Origin: Clostridia bacterium
GTDB lineage: Bacteria; Bacillota; Clostridia; Oscillospirales; CAG-272
DNA: 55,169 bases
Assembly: GCA_017443595.1 (NCBI GenBank)
Contig: JAFSYU010000009.1
Coordinates: 1-55,169, forward strand
Direction of reading: 5' to 3'
The stretch's first letter is position 1, and the number at the start of each line of letters is the position of its first letter. A model generated the notes under the pieces. The model saw nothing but the letters and a program-made list of their open reading frames with translations, did not search any database and was not told where the DNA came from. Below are positions 35,129-44,011 of this stretch, piece after piece. The position numbers and the translations under genes were made by a program.

Positions 35129-36391
35129 ATGAAAAACAAAACGGTCCGTTTCATACGGCAGAAAAGGGCGTTCAAGGTCACGGGATTCATCCTTATGTGG
35201 ATACTCACGTTTATCGTGGGAGTTATATTCACGCAGGCTTTGCGGAATTCCGTTTCGTTTGTATTTTTCATAATCATCTGCCCTTTGCCTGTAATAGATC
35301 TTTTATATACTCTGGCGGCTTCCGCCTCCGTCACGGCAAACTTCGGCTGCAGTACGGAGAAAGCGGAAAAAAACGAGCCGGTGGAGTTTTCCGTCACGCT
35401 TTCAAACCGCTTTATACTCCCGCTTCCCTTTACGGAGACGGAGCTTATACTGCCTGACGCGAGCGGTCTGCGCGGATCCGACACTTACGTACGCGTGCCG
35501 CTTGCTCCGCTTGGCAAAAGCGAATACAAAAAATCCGTCGCCTTTCCTTACAAAGGCGAATATTCCTGCGGCATAGGATACGTTTACGTAAGCGGTCTTT
35601 TGCGGTTTTTCCGCATAAGGATAGCCATACGCAAGACCGGGACGGTAACGGTCATGCCGCGCCGCATATTCTCGCTTTTGCCGGATAGGACCGTGAACGA
35701 CCCCGCTTCCTCCACCGCCGCCGCCGTGACCGGAACGGACAGGGCAGAGCTGACGGAAATAAAGGAATACGCGCCGGGCGATCCTATAAGGAACGTCCAC
35801 TGGAAACTGTCTACAAAAGTAGAAGAGCTTATGACAAAGCATTTCGGCGCGGAAAACGGGCTTATGACCTGCGTGATCGCGGATTCTTCCGCGCACTACG
35901 AGCTTGTTTCCGGCACGGATCCGGACATAAACGAATTCTGCGACGACGCGGTCTGCGAGATATGCTGCAGCATTATATCCTCCGCGTTATACGACGGAAG
36001 AAAAGCCGCGCTTGTTTATAACGATACTCACAAAAACGTAAACGCCACGGTGAGAAAGCAGTTTGAAAGCTCCGCCGGATTTGAGGAATTCCTGCCGTAT
36101 TACGCGGCATGCTGCCCGGCTGCTCCGGTCAGCGCGTCCGTGCTTGCCGGATACAGCGAGGAAGGCGTTGACAACGATATACTTTTCGTAACGTCGCGGC
36201 TGAGCGAGGAGACGGTGAACGCGCTGTGCGAGATACAGTCCGCGAGCAAAGCGGTGTCTTTGGTTTATTTTGAACCGTATTCAAAACTCGGGAATCCCGC
36301 CGCGTGCGAAGACGAGGCGGAAGCCTGCCTGCGCGAGCTTTCCCGGGCGGATATCAACATTCAGAGGATCAGTAAAGCGGAACTTATATGA
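35129..36391 (+). CDS. DUF58 domain membrane protein
   Basis: 420 aa. Two transmembrane helices near the N-terminus (~14-36 and ~42-64), then a beta-rich region (~70-170) and the DUF58 signature EYAPGDPIRNVHWKLSTK (~213-230), followed by a VWA-like C-terminal part. Standard partner of MoxR ATPases. The last codons overlap the transglutaminase start as ATGA. Confidence 0.9.
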   Translation: MKNKTVRFIRQKRAFKVTGFILMWILTFIVGVIFTQALRNSVSFVFFIIICPLPVIDLLYTLAASASVTANFGCSTEKAEKNEPVEFSVTLSNRFILPLPFTETELILPDASGLRGSDTYVRVPLAPLGKSEYKKSVAFPYKGEYSCGIGYVYVSGLLRFFRIRIAIRKTGTVTVMPRRIFSLLPDRTVNDPASSTAAAVTGTDRAELTEIKEYAPGDPIRNVHWKLSTKVEELMTKHFGAENGLMTCVIADSSAHYELVSGTDPDINEFCDDAVCEICCSIISSALYDGRKAALVYNDTHKNVNATVRKQFESSAGFEEFLPYYAACCPAAPVSASVLAGYSEEGVDNDILFVTSRLSEETVNALCEIQSASKAVSLVYFEPYSKLGNPAACEDEAEACLRELSRADINIQRISKAELI

Positions 36392-39198
36392 AACACGGTA
36401 AAAAACGGGACGCGCCGGAATCTGTGACCGCCGGCAGCGTCGGATTTGAACAGAAAAAAAGCATACCTGAGACTGTCATAGGTATGCTTTGCCGTTTTGT
36501 CATCGCTTTTCTGGGCGCCGCGGGCGTCTGCCTCATGTTTGACAACGCCTTTATGTTTGACGGCGGCATATACCGTCCCGGCGCCGTTGTTCTTGTATGC
36601 TTTATATTCAGCGCGGCGTGGTTCGTTTTATGCACGGCGTTTTACACAAACGGCGTGTTTTTCGGCGTTTTGTCCGGCGGATACGCCTCCGCTCTGGCTT
36701 TCGGCGTTATCAGGCTCGGCTGGAGGGTGTCGCTTATATATCTGCCCGTGTCCGTATGGAACCACGTTCTCGGCAGGCTTGATTCTCTCGGTTTCACGGC
36801 GCTTTCCGGGCTCAAACCGGATATGCCCGCCGCCGCGGAAAACGGGCTTTACGTAAAACTCGGATTTTACGCTTTCTGCGGTCTTGTTTCGCTCATATTC
36901 GTATCCTGTTTATACAATAAAGTCAAAGCCGTGCCGGTCATAATAACCGCCGGTATAGTAATGACGCTGACGTTTACCTACAATCTGCTTACGGACAACA
37001 TCGGTTTTCTGCTCACGCTCGCGTCGGGCTTCGGCATACTCGTTTTGCTGTACTACTCGGCGTTCACAAAGGAAAAGGCGGAAAAGAAAAAGCCGGAAAA
37101 AGGCGCGGCCTTCCGTTTCAGACGCCGTTCGCTTTCAAAAATATCCGCCGCGGGACTGTCCGGCTTTGTCGCGCTTGCCATAATTCTCGGCGTCGGCGCA
37201 TATCCGGCGATACGCATACACGAGCCCGCGCCGAAGCTGATGTTTCTTGATCGGATGATCGAAGAAGCGCGCGAGTGGTTTTTGCGCGATCTTATAGGAG
37301 AAGATCAGGGCGTGTCGGATTACGAGGCGGCGAAAAAAAGCTCCGCGCCCACCCCGCGCGAATTCGGCGAGGTCAGAGTCCTTACTCTGACGTCGGGATA
37401 TCCTTCAGCGCTTTATATGCGCGCGTGGGTATCCGACCACTACTCCGCGGACAAGTGGACGGCTTCGTCTGCGCCCGCAAACGGCGCGAATATCGTGCCG
37501 GAGGAGATAACGGAGCTGTTTTATCTTATAGTTGACATAGACGCAAACATCCTCTCCGACGTGAACATGGCGGAGACGGATAGCATAGACCGCGGATTTA
37601 TAAAGGAATTCATAACGGTAAAAAGCGAGGCTCTTTCCGGCGCTACCGGCGTGCTTGCGAGCCGCTTTTCGACTTCTTACGGGATAACGGATCCCGGCAT
37701 GAACAGAGAATATGAAAAAGGATATCATCTTAACGAGGGCGTCGGCACGGTCAACCTCAATATGAAAAACGCGGAATACGGTACCGTTGCTTATTCTCCG
37801 ACGTACAAGCGTCTTGATCTTTCGCGGCTTGACGACGATATGTGGATATACGATAACGTCCTGCCCTGTATCAAATATTACGCAAACAGACGCATAAACA
37901 GCGAAAAGCCGGACAAAACCGACGCACCGGACGCGGATGCGTGGCTGAACACGGAAAAAGAGCTGATCGCTGACGCGGCAAAGAAAAAAGGCATAAAAAT
38001 TCCGGACGGCTGCATAATAAACCGCCTGTCCGACATGAGCGACACAGAGCTGTCCTCGCTCGTAAGCAAGCTTGCCGAAGTTGAAAAATACGAAGATTAC
38101 GTTTACGATAACTGCGCGTCCGCGCCGTGGAGCGACGGCGAACTGCTGAAAAAAATATCTTACGAAGCGTTCGGCGGATCTGCCGGCGACGGGCGCCCGT
38201 CCGAAATATTCAACTGTGCGTGGAACACCGCGCGATACCTCGCAAAAACGTGCAGATACAGCCTGAGACCCGAGGGATATAACGGCAGCGGCTCCTACGT
38301 TTCGCAGTTTCTGACGACCGCGAAAAACGGATACTGCGTGCAGTACGCGACCGCCGGAGCGCTTATACTCCGCGCGGCGGGAATACCGACGAGATACGTT
38401 GACGGTTATCTGGCGTCCGAGTTTTATCAGTACGGCTCAAGATACAAAAGCACCGTGCTTGACAGCAACTCTCACGCTTGGATAGAGGCGTACGTCCGCG
38501 GTTACGGCTGGATGACGTTTGAAATGACCGCGCCTATGCTGAACGGCATTTACAGTTCTCCCACACAGTCAACGGACGTAACGGATGAATCCGTGCATTT
38601 AGAGACAGGCGGGTCGGATACCGAGATATTCGTGACGTTTTCGGACGGCGACACGAGCGAAGCCGTCACCGAGCCGCCGGAGACCACGGAAATGCTTACG
38701 GATACCGACGGACCGGACGACCCCGGCACAGTCACCGCGCGCGTTTCATCCCGCGTATTTCTGATCTTGGGTATCATGGTTCTGTGCGTGCTTATCGTGT
38801 CTTCCGCAATATATATTTTTATAAAACAGACGACAAAACGCGCAAACGAACGGCTCGATATGCTGAAAAAAGCCGCGGCGGGAAATACAACGGATCCGGA
38901 AAAAGACATCAAAGCCATTGCGGAGTATACGTTCTATCTGCTTGAACGCATCGGCTACAAGCGCGGACGGACCGAGCTTATGTCCGATTTTGTAAAACGC
39001 GTTGACAGGATAGCGCTTACAGAAAAGAGCTTCGTCCCCGCGGCGCACGCCATACAGAAAAACTCCTTCGGCCGCTGCGCGGACGCAAAAGACTGCAAAG
39101 ACGCTGCGGAATACGCGCTTTATATACGCGCTCTCGTAAAGAGAAGGATGCCGCGCGCGGAAAGATTCTGGTATTATAAGGTGTTGAAACGGATATGA
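36388..39198 (+). CDS. Large membrane transglutaminase-like protein (TgpA-type)
   Basis: 936 aa. About six transmembrane helices in the first 280 residues, a large extracytoplasmic part with a transglutaminase-like core, one more helix near ~785-810 and a cytoplasmic tail. Catalytic Cys650 in NGYCVQYAT, His696 in SHAWIEAYV, and the acid position occupied by Glu712 (MTFEMTAP) instead of the commoner Asp. A Thr/Asp/Glu-rich linker (~745-780) separates core and last helix. Third gene of the MoxR-DUF58-transglutaminase module; likely acts on surface proteins or peptidoglycan, substrate unknown. Its stop overlaps the next start as ATGA. Confidence 0.9.
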   Translation: MKHGKKRDAPESVTAGSVGFEQKKSIPETVIGMLCRFVIAFLGAAGVCLMFDNAFMFDGGIYRPGAVVLVCFIFSAAWFVLCTAFYTNGVFFGVLSGGYASALAFGVIRLGWRVSLIYLPVSVWNHVLGRLDSLGFTALSGLKPDMPAAAENGLYVKLGFYAFCGLVSLIFVSCLYNKVKAVPVIITAGIVMTLTFTYNLLTDNIGFLLTLASGFGILVLLYYSAFTKEKAEKKKPEKGAAFRFRRRSLSKISAAGLSGFVALAIILGVGAYPAIRIHEPAPKLMFLDRMIEEAREWFLRDLIGEDQGVSDYEAAKKSSAPTPREFGEVRVLTLTSGYPSALYMRAWVSDHYSADKWTASSAPANGANIVPEEITELFYLIVDIDANILSDVNMAETDSIDRGFIKEFITVKSEALSGATGVLASRFSTSYGITDPGMNREYEKGYHLNEGVGTVNLNMKNAEYGTVAYSPTYKRLDLSRLDDDMWIYDNVLPCIKYYANRRINSEKPDKTDAPDADAWLNTEKELIADAAKKKGIKIPDGCIINRLSDMSDTELSSLVSKLAEVEKYEDYVYDNCASAPWSDGELLKKISYEAFGGSAGDGRPSEIFNCAWNTARYLAKTCRYSLRPEGYNGSGSYVSQFLTTAKNGYCVQYATAGALILRAAGIPTRYVDGYLASEFYQYGSRYKSTVLDSNSHAWIEAYVRGYGWMTFEMTAPMLNGIYSSPTQSTDVTDESVHLETGGSDTEIFVTFSDGDTSEAVTEPPETTEMLTDTDGPDDPGTVTARVSSRVFLILGIMVLCVLIVSSAIYIFIKQTTKRANERLDMLKKAAAGNTTDPEKDIKAIAEYTFYLLERIGYKRGRTELMSDFVKRVDRIALTEKSFVPAAHAIQKNSFGRCADAKDCKDAAEYALYIRALVKRRMPRAERFWYYKVLKRI

Positions 39199-39608
39199 CG
39201 CTTGATAAGAAAAACGCAAAACTGCAAAACGGCTCCACGCTCGCCTATATAGGCGACGCGGTGGTCGAAGTGTTCGTCAGGAGCACTCTCATACGGCTCG
39301 GCATAAGCGATACCGGCAGGTTCAACGAGCTGGCGCTCAATTTTGTCACCGCGCACGCTCAGTCGGAGGCGTTTGCCAAAGTCACACAGCTTCTTACCGG
39401 GGAGGAAAAAGAGATCCTCACTCGCGGCAGGAACGCCAAGCTCACCCACCGCCCAAAAAATCAGACGCAATCCGACTACCGCCGCGCCACCGGATTTGAG
39501 GCTCTTATGGGTTATCTTTACCTCACCGGAGACGGGCAAAGAGCTGAATATCTGTTTGAAAAATCGTATGAAGACGTGATTTTGGGCATAAAAAACAAAA
39601 TGTTGTAA
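39195..39608 (+). CDS. mrnC: Mini-ribonuclease III
   Basis: 137 aa. RNase III catalytic fold without the dsRNA-binding domain: TLAYIGDAVVEVFVR (~15-29) with the metal-binding Asp, NAKLTHRPKNQTQSDYR and ATGFEALMGYLYL. MrnC matures 23S rRNA ends in Bacillus. The N-terminus is short compared with most homologues. Overlaps the transglutaminase gene by 4 bases. Confidence 0.92.
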   Translation: MTLDKKNAKLQNGSTLAYIGDAVVEVFVRSTLIRLGISDTGRFNELALNFVTAHAQSEAFAKVTQLLTGEEKEILTRGRNAKLTHRPKNQTQSDYRRATGFEALMGYLYLTGDGQRAEYLFEKSYEDVILGIKNKML

Positions 39609-39639
39609 AAAATTTACAATTTAATTTTGCAAATATCTA

Positions 39640-39669
39640 TTGACAAAAAGACGTGTTTTATAATATAAT
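39640..39669 (+). promoter_or_regulatory. rpmH operon sigma-A promoter
   Basis: TTGACA (39640-39645), 18-base spacer, TATAAT (39664-39669); a second TATAAT overlaps at 39659 with only 13-base spacing. About 110 bases of leader precede rpmH; it contains CTTGCC-type inverted stretches but no recognised riboswitch. Confidence 0.75.
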
Positions 39670-39780
39670 ACGTTTTGCCTGCCGCAAGGGAAGGCAAGGA
39701 CACGCTTTGATTATATTGATGCGTTAATCGGGGCATCCGTATATAAAATTCAGATCTCGTAAAAAAAGGAGGCAAAAAAG

Positions 39781-39915
39781 ATGCTCAGAACATACCAGCC
39801 TAAGAAGCGCCAGCGCAAGAGAGAGCACGGCTTCAGAAAAAGAATGGCTACGGCAAACGGCAGAAAGGTTCTTAAAAGAAGACGCGCAAAAGGCAGAGAA
39901 AGACTGACCTATTGA
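39781..39915 (+). CDS. rpmH: 50S ribosomal protein L34
   Basis: 44 aa, [18 protein letters not shown] then [15 protein letters not shown] and a final RERLTY. Almost entirely basic, as expected for L34. AAAGGAGG lies 9 bases before the ATG. First gene of the conserved rpmH-rnpA-yidD-yidC-jag order. The usual upstream neighbour dnaA is absent. Confidence 0.97.
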   Translation: MLRTYQPKKRQRKREHGFRKRMATANGRKVLKRRRAKGRERLTY

Positions 39916-39977
39916 TTTGCTTGTTTTGGCTTATGCCGCTACTAACCTCTGCACATCAGGGGTTTTTTAGTTGAAAA

Positions 39978-40373
39978 ATGAAATACTACACGCTTAAAGA
40001 AAATCATCTTTTTTCAAAAGCATACAGAAACGGACAATACGCCGGTGGAAAATACATAAGCGTTTACGTAATGCCCGATTATCATGCTGCGCGTTTACAG
40101 CGAGCCAATCCGTTAAAATTGAGGATCAACCGTGTCGGCATAACCGTCACGAAAAAGCTCGGCGTCGCGGTCGTGCGCAACCGTGTGAAACGGATCTTGC
40201 GCGAGGCCTATTACAAAGCATGGAAAACGCTTGATATGAAGACCGGTAAAATAATTGTCATCGCGGCGAGGTCTGCCGCCGTACCCGCCAAGACAGCGGA
40301 TATTTACAGGGAGCTTGCCGACGCGCTGATACAGCTGGGCGTCGCAAAGAAAAAGGAGACGGAAAATGAGTAA
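39978..40373 (+). CDS. rnpA: Ribonuclease P protein component
   Basis: 131 aa. Assists the RNase P RNA in removing 5' leaders from tRNA precursors. Signature KLGVAVVRNRVKRILREAY (~56-74) carries the RNR motif; the N-terminal LKENHLFSKAYRNG is also typical. Its end overlaps yidD by 8 bases. Confidence 0.96.
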   Translation: MKYYTLKENHLFSKAYRNGQYAGGKYISVYVMPDYHAARLQRANPLKLRINRVGITVTKKLGVAVVRNRVKRILREAYYKAWKTLDMKTGKIIVIAARSAAVPAKTADIYRELADALIQLGVAKKKETENE

Positions 40374-40617
40374 AATATTTATGGCGCTCATAAACTTTTA
40401 CCGGAAATATCTTTCCGGGTTAAAAAGTCGGCCCACCTGCAAATTCTATCCCACCTGTTCCGAATACGGCTATGAGTGCATCCGCATACACGGATGGTTC
40501 ATAGGCTCGCTTCTGACGGTCTGGCGTATACTGCGCTGCAACCCTTTTTCCCGCGGAGGCGTGGATTACCCGCCTGAAAAGAAAATAAAGATGATAAGAC
40601 CTAAGGAACGCCCTTAG
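40366..40617 (+). CDS. yidD: Membrane protein insertion efficiency factor YidD
   Basis: 83 aa. INFYRKYLSGL, TCKFYPTCSEYGYECI and RILRCNPFSRGGVDYPP are the conserved YidD blocks, with the usual cysteines. It helps YidC insert membrane proteins. Sits between rnpA and yidC as in most Firmicutes. Confidence 0.95.
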   Translation: MSKIFMALINFYRKYLSGLKSRPTCKFYPTCSEYGYECIRIHGWFIGSLLTVWRILRCNPFSRGGVDYPPEKKIKMIRPKERP

Positions 40618-40636
40618 GCAACGAAAGGATCGACTG

Positions 40637-41869
40637 ATGAGTACAATACTCGGATACCTTGCCGAGGGACTCAAGTACCTGATGATATTCTGCGACTGGA
40701 TCTGCGGTCACAACTACTGGATCGCGCTGTTCCTTTTCGCGCTTATCGTCAAGCTGGTGCTTTTCCCGTTTGGTATCAAACAACAGAGAAGCCAGCAGAA
40801 GCTGGCAAAGCTTCGTCCCAAGGAAGAAGCCATAAGGAGAAAATACAGGGACAGAACAGACCAGGAATCCGCCCGTAAGATGAACGAGGAGATCCAGGCG
40901 ATGTACCGTGAGGAGAAGTACAGCCAGTTCAGCGGCTGTCTGCCCATGCTTCTGCAGATGCCCATACTCTTCTCCCTTTATTACATCATCCAGAACCCTC
41001 TTCACTATATCTGCCAGTTCGGCAAAGCTCAGATAGAAGTCATTATGGAGACGTTCCACCGCCTGACCGGCTACGCCAGCGCGGGCAGTTATCAGAACCT
41101 CACCATAAAAGCCACAAGCTTCCTGCATGACGCCGCGAGCCGCCAGGCGCTTATAAACGCGCTTCCGGTAGACGGAACGGTGCCCACCGGCGCGACCGGC
41201 ATATCCGGTCAGGCGTTTTCAAACTACGCCGCTTTCCGCGCGGATCTTGTAACGCAGCTTACCGAAAAGAGCTTCCCCAACTTTAAAATGTTCGGCTTTA
41301 TTGACCTTTCCGTCACGCCGAGCGAGCAGATATTCTGGTACATTTTAATACCGATAGTAACGTTCGGACTGCTTCTTCTTACGGCAAAACTGCAGAAGAA
41401 ATTCACGTATCAGCCGCTTTCCGCGGAGCTGCAGCAGAAGAACTTCAGCACCAAGCTGATGGAATACATGATGCCTGCCGTTTCCGCGGTGTTCGCGTTC
41501 TCGCTCCCGTCGGCGCTTGCGCTTTACTGGATCTATCAGAACATCCTCGGCTTCGGTCAGCAGGTACTTTTATCCAAGATGTTCCCCACTCCCAAGATGA
41601 GCGAGGCGGAGATAAGAGAAGCCCTGCGTGAAGCGGACAGACAGGCGTACGAAGCGAAAAAAGCAGAAGAAAAACGAAAGAAATCCATACACGAAGAAGA
41701 CAGAGCCATGTCGGAGATGAACCGCAGTACCGGCGGCATACCGGAAGGCTGGGTGGAACCTATGGGTTCAGGCAGCTCGACTTCCGCGCAGACCGGCAAG
41801 GCAAAAGGCAAAAAAAGCAAAGTCATAGACAAAGCTGAAATGAAAAACGACAAAAAGGAAGACAAATAA
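40637..41869 (+). CDS. yidC: Membrane insertase YidC/Oxa1
   Basis: 410 aa. First transmembrane helix ~28-48 (YWIALFLFALIVKLVLFPFG) followed by the cytoplasmic hairpin KQQRSQQKLAKLRPKEEAI, then helices at ~95-115, ~235-255 and two near ~275-315. No signal peptide with lipobox is visible at the N-terminus, unlike Bacillus SpoIIIJ. A ~90-residue highly charged, Lys-rich C-terminal tail could contact ribosomes. AAAGGA upstream of the ATG. Confidence 0.94.
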   Translation: MSTILGYLAEGLKYLMIFCDWICGHNYWIALFLFALIVKLVLFPFGIKQQRSQQKLAKLRPKEEAIRRKYRDRTDQESARKMNEEIQAMYREEKYSQFSGCLPMLLQMPILFSLYYIIQNPLHYICQFGKAQIEVIMETFHRLTGYASAGSYQNLTIKATSFLHDAASRQALINALPVDGTVPTGATGISGQAFSNYAAFRADLVTQLTEKSFPNFKMFGFIDLSVTPSEQIFWYILIPIVTFGLLLLTAKLQKKFTYQPLSAELQQKNFSTKLMEYMMPAVSAVFAFSLPSALALYWIYQNILGFGQQVLLSKMFPTPKMSEAEIREALREADRQAYEAKKAEEKRKKSIHEEDRAMSEMNRSTGGIPEGWVEPMGSGSSTSAQTGKAKGKKSKVIDKAEMKNDKKEDK

Positions 41870-41889
41870 GTCTTATTCGGAATTAAATA

Positions 41890-42531
41890 ATGAAAAAAGA
41901 AACAATAAAAACGGCGCCGACCGTGGAAGCCGCCGTCAAAGCCGCCTGTGAAGAACTGGGCGCCAAGCCGGAGGACGTTATCTACGAGGTCCTTACACAG
42001 CCTAAAAGAGGCTTTCTGGGAATAGGTTCCGTTGACGCAAAGGTCAGGGTGGAATATAATATAAAACCGTCCTCATCCGCGGACGATTTTGCAAAAAAGC
42101 TGCTTGAAAACATGCAGATAGACGCCGAAATAGAGACCGAGCTGCGTGACAACGGAGAATATCTTATAAACATAAACGGCGAGGAAGCCGGCGTCCTTAT
42201 AGGACATCACGGCGAAACGCTTGACGCGCTGCAGTATCTGTGCAATCTTGCCGCCAACAAAAAAGACGGCGAAGCGGAAGACAGAGAATATACGCGCGTA
42301 GTGGTCGATATATCGGGCTACCGCGCAAAGCGCGAGGAAACGCTGCGTCTGCTTGCCAGAAGAATGGCTGACAGGGCGCTCAAATACAAAAGAAGCGTAT
42401 CGCTTGAGCCCATGCCTTCTCACGAACGCAGGATAATACACTCCGAGGTACAGAAAATAGAAGGCGTTACCACGAATTCCGTGGGATCGGAAAACAACCG
42501 CAGAGTAGTTATTTTCCCGGAAAAGAAATAA
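41890..42531 (+). CDS. jag: RNA-binding protein Jag/KhpB
   Basis: 213 aa. Jag_N domain (~8-58, with PKRGFLGIGSVDAKVRV), KH domain (~85-140, LIGHHGETLDALQYL) and R3H domain (~150-213, MPSHERRIIH and NRRVVIFPEKK). KhpB binds RNA with KhpA and affects cell elongation in pneumococcus. Last gene of the rpmH cluster, followed by a hairpin terminator. Confidence 0.95.
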   Translation: MKKETIKTAPTVEAAVKAACEELGAKPEDVIYEVLTQPKRGFLGIGSVDAKVRVEYNIKPSSSADDFAKKLLENMQIDAEIETELRDNGEYLININGEEAGVLIGHHGETLDALQYLCNLAANKKDGEAEDREYTRVVVDISGYRAKREETLRLLARRMADRALKYKRSVSLEPMPSHERRIIHSEVQKIEGVTTNSVGSENNRRVVIFPEKK

Positions 42532-42536
42532 TTTTT

Positions 42537-42562
42537 ATCCCCGCTTTTGCGGGGATATTTTA
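42537..42562 (+). terminator. Terminator of the rpmH-jag operon
   Basis: ATCCCCGC, loop TTTT, GCGGGGAT, then ATTTTATT. It starts 5 bases after jag and touches the next promoter. Confidence 0.8.
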
Positions 42563-42591
42563 TTGACAAAACTCTTTTTTTACTGTATAAT
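42563..42591 (+). promoter_or_regulatory. Consensus sigma-A promoter of the SGNH hydrolase gene
   Basis: TTGACA (42563-42568), exactly 17 bases, TATAAT (42586-42591): a perfect consensus promoter, 24 bases upstream of the start codon. It rules out the longer in-frame start at 42547. Confidence 0.9.
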
Positions 42592-42615
42592 GAAACAAAA
42601 AAGGAAGAATATTTT

Positions 42616-43413
42616 ATGGATATAAACACACTGTATTTTTCCCCGGATGAAAAGCCGCTTGACAGACTTGTGTCAGACGGCGGCTTCTGCGGCATTTTCC
42701 GCACTATCGCGTGCGTGGGCGACAGCCTTGCCTCCGGCGATTTTGAAACTGTTGCGGGCGGGTGCAGGTATTTTATAGATATGTTCGACTATTCGTGGGG
42801 GCAGTATATAGCGCGCGCGGCGGGATGCACCGTTTACAACTTTTCGCGCGGCGGCATGACCGCAAACGAATACTGCGGCGGCTTTGCATCAAATATGTGC
42901 TTCTGGAACACGGAGAAGGCGGCGCAGGCGTATATCATAGCCTTAGGCTGCAACGACTTTTTTGAGGCGAATCAGCTTCCGTTCGGCGATATTTCAGACG
43001 TCTGCGACGATTACAGAGATAACGCAAACACGTTTGTCGGAAAATACGCGGAGATAATACAAAGGTATAAAATAATAGCGCCGGACGCCAAATTCTTTCT
43101 TATGACTATGCCGGATGAAGATACGGACGGGGAAGGAAAAAGAAAGCTTAAGCTTCATCACGACCTGATCCATAAAATAGCGGAAAAATTCTCAAACTGC
43201 TACGTTATAGACCTGTATGAATATATGCCGTTGCAGGATAAGGATTTCAAGGAAAAGTTTTATATGGAAGGTCATCTGAACCCGTGCGGATACGTCCTTT
43301 TCGCACAGGCGATAATGTCGTATATAGACTATATCATACGTCACAATATAAATGATTTCAAAAGAGTCGCGTTTATAAATACGGAGTTTTCCGACAGCAG
43401 AATTAAGAATTAA
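42616..43413 (+). CDS. SGNH/GDSL hydrolase, first paralog
   Basis: 265 aa, cytoplasmic (no signal peptide). ATG 42616 is set by AAGGAAG and the promoter just upstream. SGNH motifs: block I CVGDSLASG (Ser37), block II SRGGMTANEY, block III LGCNDFF (Asn113), block V EGHLNPCGY (His220, with the Asp usually three residues before replaced by another residue). Such enzymes deacylate or deacetylate small esters or glycans. 80% or more of the sequence is shared by eye with the second paralog 600 bases downstream. Confidence 0.85.
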   Translation: MDINTLYFSPDEKPLDRLVSDGGFCGIFRTIACVGDSLASGDFETVAGGCRYFIDMFDYSWGQYIARAAGCTVYNFSRGGMTANEYCGGFASNMCFWNTEKAAQAYIIALGCNDFFEANQLPFGDISDVCDDYRDNANTFVGKYAEIIQRYKIIAPDAKFFLMTMPDEDTDGEGKRKLKLHHDLIHKIAEKFSNCYVIDLYEYMPLQDKDFKEKFYMEGHLNPCGYVLFAQAIMSYIDYIIRHNINDFKRVAFINTEFSDSRIKN

Positions 43414-44011
43414 GAATTCAGAGGGCGGCACGAGCCGATATGCCGTGCAGATTTCGTTTGGGGGTTACCCACCCCTCCGCGTCGCTTCGCTCCGCAACCC
43501 CCAAACCCCCTTACCCCTCCCGTGAACCCCCACCGCTCTTCGCGGCGGGGAACCCCGGCTCCCTCAGAAGTATCTGAGGGGGTCGCGCGGCGGCGGGCAG
43601 GAACCCCATGAAAAGCCCCAACATAGTTGGGGGGATGGCGGGGGTAAAGGGGGTGGATAGGGGGGCGACCGGGGTTCCCCGAAAACGAGCTTGTCGAGTT
43701 TTTGGGGGTTCACGGGCGGGGGAACCCCCTTTACAAACAGAATCTTGCCGCAAGGCGATGTGACGTTGTTGCAGAGCGCGGGGTCTTGCGCCCGAAAAAG
43801 TCCCTGCGGTGCATGAATTGTCGCCGATGCGACATTCAGAACGGACGAGCAGAGGGGTTCCCCGAAAACGAGGAACGAGTTTTGGGGGTTCACGGGTGGA
43901 AACCCACCATAATTCGTCGCGCCGGCGACACCTTTTTATCGGATCGTCGAGGCGCCGACCCCTACCGAATCGGACAATAATGCAATTAAATAAATAAGAA
44001 AGGCAAATAAA
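43414..44011. repeat. GC-rich intergenic repeat island 2
   Basis: A ~600-base gap between the two SGNH paralogs with no credible gene. It opens with GAATTAAGAATTAAGAATTC (43404-43423), the same boundary motif as island 1. It contains the palindromic unit GGGGTTCCCCGAAAAC...GTTTTTGGGGGTTCACGGG at 43671-43716 and 43854-43896 (plus), and a diverged copy with a changed centre at 43519-43556 (minus). A tail homologous to island 1 (CATAATTCGTCGCGCCGGCGACACC region, 43908-43932; compare CATATTCGTCGG...GCCGACACC, 9670-9694) lies near the right end. CCCTCAGAAGTATCTGAGGG (43560-43579) and CCCCAACATAGTTGGGG (43616-43632) are further hairpins. The predicted proteins here are low-complexity and rejected. 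Confidence 0.75.

Noticed and set aside
39609..39780. oriC next to rpmH
   Set aside because: No TTATCCACA-type boxes or AT-rich unwinding pattern beyond the promoter were seen, and dnaA is absent.
42547..42615. Upstream in-frame extension of the first SGNH gene
   Set aside because: It runs through the jag terminator and the consensus promoter; ATG 42616 has its own RBS and matches the N-terminus of the paralog.
43511..43997. ORFs of 62-109 codons on both strands in island 2
   Set aside because: Same reasons: repeat-derived sequence, no RBS, and the same kind of translations as in island 1.
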